A stretch of DNA of 40,000 nt from Trachelipus rathkii (taxonomy: Eukaryota > Arthropoda > Malacostraca > Isopoda > Trachelipodidae): the NCBI GenBank assembly GCA_015478945.1, contig JABUQX010078718.1:10001-50000 (forward strand), given 5' to 3'. The notes beneath the pieces were generated by a model. That model saw nothing but the letters and a program-made list of their open reading frames with translations, did no database searches and was not told the origin of the DNA. This document shows positions 11,688 to 20,564 of this stretch, in pieces. Position 1 is the stretch's first letter. The number at the start of each line of letters is the position of its first letter. The position numbers and the translations under genes are program-made.

Positions 11688-11788
11688 GTATAAATATATA
11701 TAGTTATTGAGTATATATATATATAAGATATATATAAGATGTATATATACAGATGTATATATATATATAATATATATATATATATGAT
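11276..11788. repeat. TA arrays within the 3' UTR of PLE copy 2
   Basis: Two TA-rich blocks (about 11276-11459 and 11646-11788) flank roughly 180 bp of unassigned sequence (11460-11640) absent from copy 3. The inner sequence could be a further insertion or an array expansion breakpoint. Confidence 0.85.
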
Positions 11789-11915
11789 AGTGCATTAGCT
11801 TAGGACGCGTTAATTATTAATTAGTGATAAATAATGCTCATAGTACCAGGGGAGGTGGGCAAAATTCTTTTGGAGAGTTAAACATATAATATAAAAATAA
11901 AACCCTGGTGATATG

Positions 11916-11946
11916 AGCTTTCAACCAATTCGTGGTCCTCTTTCAG
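11916..11946 (-). other. conserved RNA hairpin of PLE 3' UTR, copy 2
   Basis: On the minus strand: ctgaaagag, stem gacca / tggtt with loop cgaat, then gaaagct. The flanks are shared with copy 1 while the stem differs at paired positions and stays paired. Confidence 0.5.
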
Positions 11947-12310
11947 ACTCTTCTTGTAAAAGACTAAAAAATATAAATCAAAATTATTGGTAAAGATAAA
12001 ATCATGTAGGCTTTTGTTTTAATGTTTTGAAAAAAGATGAGTGGTTTAAAATGTTATTTAAGATGAGTTCTATTGTGTAGTCATTAGGTTGTAAATTGAA
12101 ATTATTAGTGTTGCCGATACAAAAAGATTGTGATTTTCCTGAGGTGTAAGTTGTCAATACTAATGATAGGTGCCATATTGTTAATATCTATTGTGTGATT
12201 ATGTGTGGATCTACGAATGGTGAGAGCTGAGTTAGGGTTATCTAGTTGTAAGTCGTATTTGTGTTGGTTTTTGCGGTGTGCGAAGTCATGTGTTTCTCCT
12301 ATATATGTAT

Positions 12311-12321
12311 TGTATAGTAAT
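12311..12321. repeat. right target-site duplication of PLE copy 2
   Basis: tgtatagtaat, identical to 11204-11214. Confidence 0.75.
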
Positions 12322-12880
12322 GAAACTATGGTCTGGAATAAGAGGTATAGATCTAAGATACAATGTGTTGTATTGGGTGTAATGTGCGAGAAGAATTGAT
12401 AAAATGAAGAATGAATGCATTAGGGAGTTGTGTGGCGTGAAGGAGTAAATGAGAGAATACATTGAGTCCATTGAGACGGTTTGGTCATATGGAAAGGATG
12501 GATGATAGTTGGTTGATTAAGCTTATGTATAGTGGTGAGTGTGCTGGGAATCAACTGGATGAGAGATCGAAGAAAAAATGGATTGAGTCAGTAAATGAAT
12601 GCCTGAAAGAGAGAAGTGAATGTTGGAGTTTTGTGAGGAGATATAGTTGTGGGCATTGCTCAAGGGATGAACCCCACATTGATGAGATGCCACAGTAAAT
12701 GTCTGTTGCAGTCTCATGAAACTCTTGGGTGGATTTTCCTGACTGCAACGAGTACTCAGTTAAGGGTATAGAGGGGATGGTATTGGGGGGGCTTACTTTT
12801 CGACTCCCATCATGTTCTTCTACTACTTTTCTGTTTCGGTATATGCAACTCACCTCACCAAAATCTGGGGAAAGGAGATA
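12322..12880 (+). pseudogene. LINE C-terminal region and 3' UTR (right part of split LINE)
   Basis: Continues the LINE from the left part: ETMVWNKRYRSKIQCVV, RIDKMKNECIRELCGV, then in another frame VWSYGKDG / RRFGHMERMDDSWLIKLM, SGECAGNQLDERSKKKWIE and SVNECLKERS. It is followed by a 3' UTR equivalent to copies A and B. One frame is open from 12462 to 12698. No known catalytic residues lie in this region. It is a diagnostic C-terminal block whose role I cannot state. Confidence 0.78.
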
Positions 12881-12886
12881 ATAATA

Positions 12887-12924
12887 ATATAAAATAAATA
12901 AATACATAAATAAATAAATAAATA
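12887..12924. repeat. A-rich AAAT tail repeat of LINE
   Basis: TAA and AAAT units at the 3' end of the split LINE, the expected kind of tail left by target-primed reverse transcription. A second LINE fragment begins immediately after. Confidence 0.7.
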
Positions 12925-13154
12925 GGATGGATGATAGTTGGTTGGTCAAGCAGATGAATAGTCGTGAGTGTGTTGGGAATCGACCGACTGGTGAGGCCGA
13001 AGAAAAGAATCTGAAGGAAAAGAATGTAGTTTTGCAGAGGGGAGAAGAAAGGTAAAGCACAGGAGGAATGACAAGGTTTTATGAGGGGGTATGGTAGTGG
13101 GCTTTACCCAGGGGATGAATCCCACATTAATAAGATACCACAGGGTGGTGGTGG
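12925..13154 (+). mobile_element. WFGHVERM-type LINE fragment, copy D
   Basis: Starts RMDDSWLVKQMNSRECVGN, followed by RPTG, internal to the same C-terminal block, then diverges through frameshifts to a stretch equivalent to the GPGDEP..D end (ggggatgaatcccacatt). It directly follows the A-rich tail of the previous LINE. This could be a tandem insertion or a duplication of the flank. Confidence 0.7.
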
Positions 13155-13263
13155 CAGTGGCGGATCCAGGGCAGGGCGACCTGGGCCCCGAACCTTATAA
13201 GGGCCTCGAGCTGCATGCGAAGGTTAACAGGATTTAACGCCCTATATCGTATGTGAGCTGCGT
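13155..13263. other. possible DNA-transposon end fragment
   Basis: The sequence cagtggcggatccaggg at about 13155-13171 resembles the terminal sequence of a widespread group of non-autonomous DNA transposons (CAGTGGCGGATCCAG type). The following 90 bases are GC-richer than the flanks and end at a TA array. No matching inverted end or target duplication was found, so this is only a suggestion. Confidence 0.25.
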
Positions 13264-13276
13264 AATATATATATAT

Positions 13277-13311
<35 letters not shown>

Positions 13312-13316
13312 TATAT

Positions 13317-13386
<70 letters not shown>

Positions 13387-13546
13387 TCATGGAATCGTAT
13401 TTTTATATAGGCTTAAACCCGTTCCGCTCAATATATATATATATATTTCCTACCTTGATCCCAAGAAAGCCTGAGTCACCAGTGTGTGCGTGGTGGATAT
13501 ATATATATATATATATATATTGAATTATATGTTATATTACCTATAT

Positions 13547-13620
<74 letters not shown>
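13264..13620. repeat. TA arrays with short unassigned spacers
   Basis: TA tracts at about 13264-13383, 13430-13446, 13497-13520 and 13550-13619, separated by short non-repetitive spacers with no recognisable content. Confidence 0.9.
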
Positions 13621-13621
<1 letters not shown>

Positions 13622-13664
13622 TTTTCCTTGGACTACTAATCTCCTAGTTTTAAAAGTTTGCTTT

Positions 13665-13718
13665 AAATAAAACCTTAATTTTTAGCTTCTTTATAATATT
13701 ACCTCAAGGGATAATACT
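13665..13718 (-). repeat. 54-bp PLE 3' terminal block, copy 3
   Basis: Exact match to 11215-11268. See the copy 2 entry for why this is taken as the element terminus. Confidence 0.85.
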
Positions 13719-13726
13719 TATAATAT

Positions 13727-13936
<210 letters not shown>

Positions 13937-14049
13937 AGTATTAGCTTAGGACGCTAATTATTAATTAGTATAATAATGCCTTAGTAAATTAGGTGGTAAA
14001 ATTTCTTGAGAGTTAAACGTATAATATAAAATAAAATCCTAGTGACATG

Positions 14050-14080
14050 AGCTTTCAACCAATTCGTGGTCCTCTTTCAG
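14050..14080 (-). other. conserved RNA hairpin of PLE 3' UTR, copy 3
   Basis: Same sequence as copy 2 over ctgaaagag, the gacca/tggtt stem and gaaagct. Just upstream on the minus strand is a second possible hairpin, ctttt-aca-agaag. Confidence 0.5.
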
Positions 14081-14137
14081 ATGCTTCTTGTAAAAGACTA
14101 AAAAATATAAAATTAAAATTATTGATAAAAGATAAAA

Positions 14138-14581
14138 TCATGTAAGTTTTTGTTTTAATGTTTTGAAAAAAGGTGAGTGGTTTAAAATGTTATTTAAGAT
14201 GGGATCTATTGTGTAGTCATTAGTTTGTAAGTTGAAATTATTGGTGTTGCTGATACAAAAAGATTCTGTGATTTTCCTGAGGTGTAAGTTGTCAATATTA
14301 ATGATAGGTGCCATATTGTTAATATCTATTGTGTGATTATGTGTGGATCTACGAATGGTGAGACCTGAGTTAGGGTTATCTAGTTGTAAGTCGTATTTGT
14401 GTTGGTATTTGCGGCGTGCGAAGTCATGTGTTTCTCCTATGTATGTATTGTTGCAGTTGTGGCATGGAATCTTGTATATGCATTGAGAATTGGTAATGTT
14501 GTTGTGTGTACGGAGTTTGAGGATTTTTTGAAGGGAAGAATGTTTGAAGAGGAAATCTATATGGAGTTGGGAAGGAATTGT
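14138..14581 (-). pseudogene. GIY-YIG endonuclease domain of a Penelope-like element (open frame)
   Basis: 147 codons are open between a stop at 14582-14584 and a TGA at 14138-14140, with no internal frameshift. There is no credible start because the upstream RT part is missing. Motifs in order are CIYKIPCHNC (GIY-equivalent plus a paired Cys), TYIGET (YIG), HDFARRKYQHKYDL (catalytic Arg), RRSTHNHTIDI (conserved His) and LHLRKITESF (catalytic Glu), then a C-terminal tail NHSPFFKTLKQKLT. These are the conserved positions of the Penelope endonuclease, which nicks target DNA for retrotransposition. All are present, so the domain itself could be intact, but the element as seen lacks RT and cannot be autonomous. 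Confidence 0.85.
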
Positions 14582-14713
14582 TTAATGTGCTTGTGAATAT
14601 GTGGAGGTAGGGCGAGAAAAGAGGTATGGGTTTTGTTATTTGTATTTTGTTTATTATAATAGGTGGTTTTGGCTCTACATAATGCAGAATTAATGATGTG
14701 ATTAATTAATTAA

Positions 14714-15239
14714 TGAATTGATAAAATGAGGAATGAACGTATTAGAGAGTTGTGTGGAGTGAAGAAAGGGTTAAACGAGAGAATAAATGAAAGTATGTTG
14801 AGATGGTTTGGTCATGTGGAAAGGATGAATGATAGTCGGTTGGTGAAGCGGATGTATAGTGGTGAGTATGTTGGGAACCGACCGGCTGGGAGACTGAAGA
14901 AAAAGTGGATTGAGCTTTCAGTAGCTGTTGCCAGAGAGAAATGCGGAGTTTGGCAGAGGCGAGAAGAAAGGTGTTTAACAGGGGGTTTTGTGAGAGGGTA
15001 TGGTTGTGGCCCACCTGGGCCAGGGGATGAACCCTACACTTGACGATTTACCATAGTGAGGATCCGTCGCGGTCCCGTGAAGCTCTAGGGTGGATTTTCT
15101 GATTGCAACGAGTTCTTACTACTTAATGGTAAGGCTGGGCTTTCTTTTCAACATTTGTCATATTCTCCTACTGCTTTTCTTTTCCGATGCTTGTAACGCA
15201 CCTTACTCCCAATCTTATGAAAAAAAGGTAGATGAAGAA

Positions 15240-15240
<1 letters not shown>
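14714..15240 (+). mobile_element. WFGHVERM-type LINE 3' fragment, copy B
   Basis: Best copy of the LINE C-terminal block: a single frame is open at 14726-15043. It reads RNERIRELCGVKKGLNERIN, ESMLRWFGHVERMNDSRLVK, RMYSGEYVGNRPAGRLKKKW and, near the end, GYGCGPPGPGDEPYT. The 3' UTR matches copy A up to the cgatgcttgtaacgcacctta box (about 15186) and ends in an A/G-rich tail (gaaaaaaaggtagatgaagaagaa), then a TA array. The 5' edge at about 14713 is the junction with PLE copy 3. RT is missing, so the fragment is inert. Confidence 0.82.
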
Positions 15241-15284
<44 letters not shown>

Positions 15285-15292
15285 ATATATGT

Positions 15293-15329
<37 letters not shown>

Positions 15330-15332
15330 TAT

Positions 15333-15373
<41 letters not shown>

Positions 15374-15408
15374 ATATATATATTTATATTTGGATAAAGA
15401 GATATATA

Positions 15409-15486
<78 letters not shown>
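15241..15486. repeat. TA array at the 3' end of LINE copy B
   Basis: TA tracts with short interruptions, starting immediately after the A/G-rich LINE tail and ending about 70 bp from the GLRX3 exon donor. Confidence 0.93.
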
Positions 15487-15554
15487 GGAAATTTGATATA
15501 AAAAAAAACATAGTTAAGTTCATGTAAGAAAAAACTAAATAATTAAATACATAC

Positions 15555-15687
15555 CACATTTTGGAGTTTCAGGTGAACCTTTCATGAACAACATACATTT
15601 ATGAGAATTGGTTAATCGCTTTAGTCTTTCATTTAATGTTTCTTTGGGCTTGGTAGGAACCATTGATAATAGGGTGGCTTTCGACGA
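15555..15687 (-). CDS. GLRX3: internal exon of glutaredoxin-3 (GLRX3/PICOT)
   Basis: A minus-strand exon of 133 bp (44 codons plus one base). It is preceded by an acceptor with a pyrimidine-rich tract (tttttcaatttcag, right of 15687) and followed by a consensus donor (GTATGT, left of 15555). It encodes [14 protein letters not shown], the linker after the thioredoxin-like domain, then [20 protein letters not shown] and [11 protein letters not shown]. The latter is the start of a monothiol glutaredoxin domain, ending inside the CGFS active site: the Cys and the first base of Gly are in this exon. GLRX3 binds bridging Fe-S clusters together with glutathione and BolA2 and takes part in cytosolic iron distribution. 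The sequence resembles the first Grx domain of the animal protein. The thioredoxin-domain exons should lie at higher coordinates and the rest of the Grx domains at lower ones. I could not find them within the window. Confidence 0.86.
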
Positions 15688-17620
15688 CTGAAATTGAAAA
15701 ATAGTACAGAAAATACCATTTCAAATTGGAAAGAAAAAGAAAAACAAATTGTGTTAATTTTTTGAATTTTATTAAAGGTAAGTTATATTTTTAGAATAGA
15801 ACTTTCCTTGCATTCTCACTCTTAAATCTATTGTCTTTCTAATCATCACTATACAAATATTCGCTTAGAACACAGCTTGAAACGCAAGCTAGATAAGCTG
15901 CCACAATTTACTCCCACATATTTTACCATTCAAAAGGATTAACTTAACTTGGTGCATTCTTTTCCTTCAACTCAACTACAAATCAATTATTTTATCATCT
16001 TTATTTTTGGCTTTGGTCTCTTTGTTTATCACTACTGATTGAGTTGATAAAAGTTTTTCACATCATTTATTTTTTTTATTTCTTAATCTTTTGTGCTACC
16101 TCTCAAACAACATTTTGGTAACTCCTCATGCTCGATTGTAATTTCTTTAGTTGAGCCTTATAGGAAAAATCTGAACAATTTTTTTAAGATTCTATATTTG
16201 TATATATTGAATGAAACATTTAAAGAAATAAATGCGTTCATTATTATTAACGGTATAAAAAGTTTTTTAGCTTTATAATAAAAGGTGTTTCACAAACTAA
16301 TTAAGAAATATTGGTGCGTGATCAATTACAAAACAGAGATAATGCTCGGACAATTGGCCTATATTAAAAACGATCACATTATAAGCAGACACCCTAAAAA
16401 AGTATGGTATTTAATATATTTTATCTCTCTTTTCTGCTTTTTGGAGAATGTCATATTTCATTCGGATATTGTATTACCCTTATTTTATATTTACAAATGG
16501 CTGATAATATTTATAGCCGTTATGTGTGCATAAAGAACAGTTGGACAACTTGTTAGATTTATGCTCTGCAGATACATTTTTCAAATGTTGGTATTATGTG
16601 GAGTTGCAGAAAAGATCGTACTGGGTGTTGACAGGATGCTCTCTAAATTTGTCACCTGCTGAAAATTTAAGAAAAAGCCGTAATTTTAGAAGTTAAATAA
16701 TTTTTATGTAAAAAAGGTTTTCAACAACTAGATGAGAAGTAGTTAGAGTAGCGTGAGCAGTTGTTGTGTTAATTGTTAGGAAAACATTTATATATTTTAT
16801 ATATTTGAATGCTATCATTACCAAAACATGTGCAATATTTAAAGACACCTAGAAATCTTTCGAGATTAGATGAGAGGTTCGACGGTGGTGGTCCTTGCTT
16901 TTGGTGCGAAGGCATCGAGCATTCTCGAAGAGGTGAGGGACACATTCATTGGTTTTCAAATCCTGCTTCGAAACTACCGGCTGTTAAGAGCTTTCCAGGA
17001 TACCCCTCTTTTTTCCAGGTCACCCTAATTACACATTTGGTTATCTTGGTTCCGTGTAATAGGTTCAGTAGGCTTATTGGTGAGTTGGTTATGTCATTCC
17101 TTTAGATACTGCTTTTTTTTCCACGTTTGTCGATGCTGTCGTGGGACCACATGTTACTTGTTTTTCTGTAGCTGTTATAGTTTTTAACAGTTCTGCTGGG
17201 TTTGGGATGCTTGGCTACTTTCGCATTATAGTTTCCTTATATCTTTTATTATTATATCTATTCTACGGGTCTTTATCACATGGGGTAGGTGTAGAGTTCT
17301 GGGGTTTAATTTCCATTCTATTGTATATTCAGGAGGTATACCATGCTATTATAGGTGAGTATTATCATTCTTACTTATTTTATGTATCCGAGTCGTGTTT
17401 ATGTTTATTATCATTTTTTTTATATTTATTATCTATTTTTTAGTTTTTACTTTTTATATTATTTTTTATTATTATAGTATATTATTCATCATTGTATTGA
17501 CCTACTCTTGTCAATTTTCCCTTTGTTTGTCCCTTAATTAGGCATGATGACGTATCTTTTCTTAATTTATCCCTTTCCACTTGCCGTTTCCCGATACACT
17601 TTCCCATTTACTCTTTTATG
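15688..17620. other. probable intron or flanking sequence of GLRX3, no recognised gene
   Basis: AT-rich, non-repetitive sequence upstream of the GLRX3 exon on its strand. I searched both strands for the thioredoxin-domain exon (a WAPWC-like motif, VPTFLFF) and saw nothing convincing. Open frames at 16809-17105 and 17141-17443 on the plus strand are short; the second is rich in Leu, Tyr and Phe because of T-rich DNA. A less AT-rich patch at about 16850-17040 (gacctggaaaaaagaggggt on the minus strand) is unassigned. Confidence 0.5.
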
Positions 17621-18501
17621 TGAACGAGGATGTGGCCGGGTCGGACCGCTTCATTTGCCTGCGTCCGCGTCGGTTTATGGGAGCAGGGCGGTGGCGGCTT
17701 TGTAGTACGGTTTGACGGGTGGAGTTCCAGTTTGGCAGCGCGCGGCCCCTTGTTGACGGTTCGACGTCCTGGACGCGAGTGTTGTTCTGGTATATCTGAC
17801 TTTCATGCATCTGCGCGTTGCATGGCTATCCGTCCGCCCGCAGGAGCCGGGCGGGGCGCCCGGGGGGACCAGTGTCGTTCGCCTTCGACAGACTGCACCT
17901 TCACTTTCGGTCGTCGTGGGGCGGCGCCACTCACTGCGACGTCGGGCCACCCGGTCTTCAACGCGCTTACCCCCTAACCGCCCGCCGCTCATGACCATCT
18001 AGCCACGTCCATTGGTCGATCAGGTACCCCGGTGTACTGTTCACCGTTTCCGCGATCACGACGCGCACGTCTTGCCCTTGTTCGTGTGATTCACTGGACG
18101 CACTCCTGCTTTGGTCCTTGTTTTTGCCTTTCCCTCTTTTTGACCCCGCCCCCCACGCACTTCCCCTTGCTGTATGGCCGCTTATTATCTGACTTTGACA
18201 CGCGCCAGGTTTTTTTCTCTCACCAGGGTACATTTCTCCACGTCCCCTCGAAGCCGATCCGCACAGCGTTTTCTACCTGTTTTACGTGCGCCCTGCCCGG
18301 ATGTTACACTTCTTACCTGGCTTTTCCTTTCCCCCTCTGTACCCTCTTTTTCCCAGCCATCCACCCACCCATGCAGCCCCACACCCCGAACACTACTCTT
18401 ATCTATCTCTCTCTATCTCTATTCGGTGTAGCCATATATCTTACTCTCTCTCCTCTAGTCTCATTAGCATCTCTGCTATCTCTATCTTCTTCTAGTCTAT
18501 A

Positions 18502-18504
<3 letters not shown>

Positions 18505-18537
<33 letters not shown>
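18505..18537. repeat. TG dinucleotide microsatellite
   Basis: Sixteen perfect TG units inside the GC-rich island. It is the only TG array in a window otherwise dominated by TA. Confidence 0.95.
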
Positions 18538-18538
<1 letters not shown>

Positions 18539-20009
18539 GGTCTGTGTGTTGTGTTGCGCGCCGGTCGCGAGTGCGCGTGTGTTTGTGAGTATATACCACC
18601 TTCTGGTACCGCCAGGACGCCTACTGTGCTCCGCACTTCTCATGTGTTCTAGACTGTATCCATTCCGCGTCTAGCATCTACCCGCCGCCACTGCGCTGGA
18701 GCTGCACCCATCACGTGTGAGCCTGCGCTGTGTGCCAACGGTCTTGTTTAGTCTCTCCACTACTTGGCGGGGCAAGCCGTCCGTGGCGGGCCCATAACCG
18801 CTGTTCTCGTGACTCCTGGCGAGGAAGCGCGCCTAATTTGGCTTGCGAGGTGGAACCTGCTTGATTCTACATGTACCCGGCGTTCTTTCCACGCTCCATT
18901 GACACCTAATGCCTGGCTCGTTTCGACGCCACCGCGCTTGACATTTATGCTTGACGTTCGAGATACACCAGACAGCGATGTACAGAGTCCGTCACTCTCC
19001 CCTTGAAAGCGCGTTGGCCCCCCCTTGGGCGAGACGCTGCGCAAACAGCCCGACGCTTGCCTCCGGTCGTCTCGCACGGAGTGTTTGTGATGACGGCCGG
19101 TCTACTAGGTTATCATGTCCAAGCAGTTACCCGTTAATACCTCCCACCACCACTTACGTTGCCCTTGTTCTGACCGCTGGTCACTCCTACCCTCGAAATG
19201 CCTTTGCCTTCCCCACCACCCACCCCACCCCCACACACCCCAGGACCACCCACCCCCCAGCTCCCACCACCACCCCAGCAGCGAGAGAGCGGAGGCGAGC
19301 CGAGCGAGCGGAGAGGCGCGGAGAGCAGAGCGCCGCGAGAGCCGAGAGGAGCACCGAGACCGTTTCACCAGAAGCTCACTCAACGACATGGGCAGGCACC
19401 AACGTTTTCATTGTGTTTTTTCCCGCACCATGTTATCAGTTGTGCGCCACACGATTGTCGAACGCCACGACACTTAGATGCACTGGCTTGCACTGTCCGG
19501 AGGGACAGTACCAGACGTTGTCCAACCCTTGTCGTTGGCCATTCTGTCGTTACCTCACATCTGTCTGGCGTTCTTCCCTTGCACGCTTAGATGCAGCACA
19601 CTACCACCTTTACTCAGTAGCACTCACTACATTACAGGCGACTTTAAGTGGAGAGTGCATATAGGCTCGTTCTTAACCCTCGTAAGGGAGGGTTTGCCGC
19701 GAAGTGGCTTTTCCAAGACTGACGTCGCCGCAATTAAACCACGCCCACTCAATCCCGATGTCGCTCAAGACACATCTAACAGCTACACACGTGTCTTGAC
19801 ATGCTGCGCCCGTTTCCAACACCAGGCCATCGCGTTGTTTAAAACTACGACACTCACATTAGCCATGATTTGTGTTGAACCATGTACTCTGTGTCACCTA
19901 AGTGCTCGCACGCTTTCTCGTATAGAACTTACTTTATTTTGTTCAGTTTCGGTCACGCAGACCTAACCTTTGTCATCACCTGCTTCCAAGCAGGACTCCT
20001 AAGGAGTGA

Positions 20010-20168
20010 TTCAATCTCGCTAAAACAATTATTAAACAAAATCCGCCTGCTAACGCTGTGCCGACCGTAAAAGAGATATCAGGCTTCCTAAGACGCGTGT
20101 GGTCGGGATCAAATGATCTCGACTATCATCTGAGAGACGAAAAGATGAATAACGAAACGTGGCTATAG
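20010..20168 (+). other. unrecognised open stretch at the edge of the GC-rich island
   Basis: 52 codons are open between stops without an ATG start. It reads AKTIIKQNPPANAVPTVKEI, then SGFLRRVWSGSNDLDYHLRD and NNETWL. The composition looks more protein-like than neighbouring frames, but no family is recognised and splice sites are not clear. It may be a coding relic or chance. Confidence 0.2.
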
Positions 20169-20175
20169 TAAAAGC

Positions 20176-20499
20176 CGAACAAATAGAATATATATATTAT
20201 ATTATATATATAGTATAATATATAGTATATATAATATATATTATATACATATATTATAATATATATATATATAGAGTACATATATAATGCCATTAGTATA
20301 TTGTATATATATATTACTATATATTATATATTGTAATATATATATTATATTAATATTATATATAGTACTATAAGTTTTTTTAAACTGTTATATAGTAACA
20401 TTCTATTTCTTAGGCGTAGCTTTTTGTAGCTACTCTCTCGTACACAAATGATAAGGCATCAAAACAAAAATGTGAAGTTTTATTTAATATTTAGTATAT

Positions 20500-20501
<2 letters not shown>
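20176..20501. other. imperfect TA tracts and AT-rich spacer
   Basis: Irregular TA tracts (about 20186-20370) with frequent single-base breaks, then AT-rich sequence with no recognised content. Confidence 0.7.
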
Positions 20502-20532
<31 letters not shown>

Positions 20533-20564
20533 TGTTTGTTTTGTTTTTTTTTTTTTTTTTTTTT
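20502..20564. repeat. poly-T tract (poly-A on the minus strand)
   Basis: About 30 T, a short G-containing interruption, and another run of about 20 T. It could be the poly-A tail of a retroposed transcript inserted on the minus strand, but no source gene is recognised in the adjoining sequence. Confidence 0.6.

Larger units (their letters stand above)
11215..12310 (-). mobile_element. Penelope-like element, 3' part, copy 2, inserted in a LINE
   Basis: The minus-strand insertion is flanked by an 11-bp target-site duplication. Reading on the minus strand from 12310, it starts inside the GIY-YIG domain (TYIGETHDFAHRKNQHKYDL), continues NNMAPIISIDNLHLRKIT, and is frameshifted by a 2-bp deletion just before the catalytic Glu found in copy 3 (ITES). 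Then follow the conserved hairpin (11916-11946), the gcgtcctaagctaat-like block (near 11800, one inserted base), a TA-rich stretch (11276-11788, interrupted by about 180 bp of unrelated sequence at 11460-11640), and a 54-bp terminal block (11215-11268) shared exactly with copy 3. The 5' truncation with an intact 3' end is what target-primed retrotransposition would give. Confidence 0.82.
10405..12880 (+). mobile_element. WFGHVERM-type LINE, RT to 3' end, split by a PLE insertion
   Basis: The left part (10405-11214) holds RT and the right part (12322-12880) the post-RT C terminus and 3' UTR. The two join seamlessly if the intervening 11215-12310 and one copy of an 11-bp repeat are removed: LLPVLMYSN on the left continues as ETMVWNKRYRSKI on the right, exactly as in the uninterrupted copy A (5760-6507). 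The 3' end runs into an A/T-rich tail with AAAT repeats (about 12880-12924). The 5' end is truncated inside RT next to a TA array. Confidence 0.82.
17625..20175. other. GC- and CpG-rich island, candidate promoter region
   Basis: Composition changes abruptly at about 17625 from AT-rich to GC-rich with many CpG dinucleotides, and returns to AT-rich at about 20175. It contains GC boxes (ccccgccccc at about 18145), an inverted CCAAT box (attgg at about 18011), C-rich tracts (19215-19275) and a GA/CG-rich purine stretch (19278-19375) typical of animal 5' leaders. Overlapping open frames exist on both strands (for example 18032-18652 plus, 18951-19664 plus). None has a recognisable domain, and stop-poor frames are expected in GC-rich DNA. 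It lies 2-4 kb upstream of the GLRX3 exon on that gene's strand, so it could be its promoter, or that of a divergent gene. A foreign or repeat origin is not excluded. Confidence 0.45.

Noticed and set aside
14050..14080. Canonical hammerhead ribozyme
   Set aside because: The CUGANGA strand has one extra base, no cleavage-site strand with a matching helix III was found, and pairing of sequence after GAAA with upstream sequence is weak. Kept only as a structured RNA candidate.
17141..17443. Small membrane protein gene
   Set aside because: Hydrophobicity follows from T-rich DNA, and there is no conserved motif or supporting signal.
15690..17620. Thioredoxin-domain exons of GLRX3 on the minus strand
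   Set aside because: I looked for the WAPWC-like and VPTFLFF-like segments with splice sites on the minus strand and found none. They may be further upstream or missed.
18032..18652. Plus-strand 206-codon open frame
   Set aside because: It crosses the TG microsatellite (alternating Val and Cys) and has no recognisable domain.
18951..19664. Plus-strand 237-codon open frame in the GC-rich island as a gene
   Set aside because: It has no recognisable domain and is rich in Pro, Thr and Arg from C-rich DNA. Overlapping open frames exist in other frames and on the other strand, as expected for GC-rich sequence.
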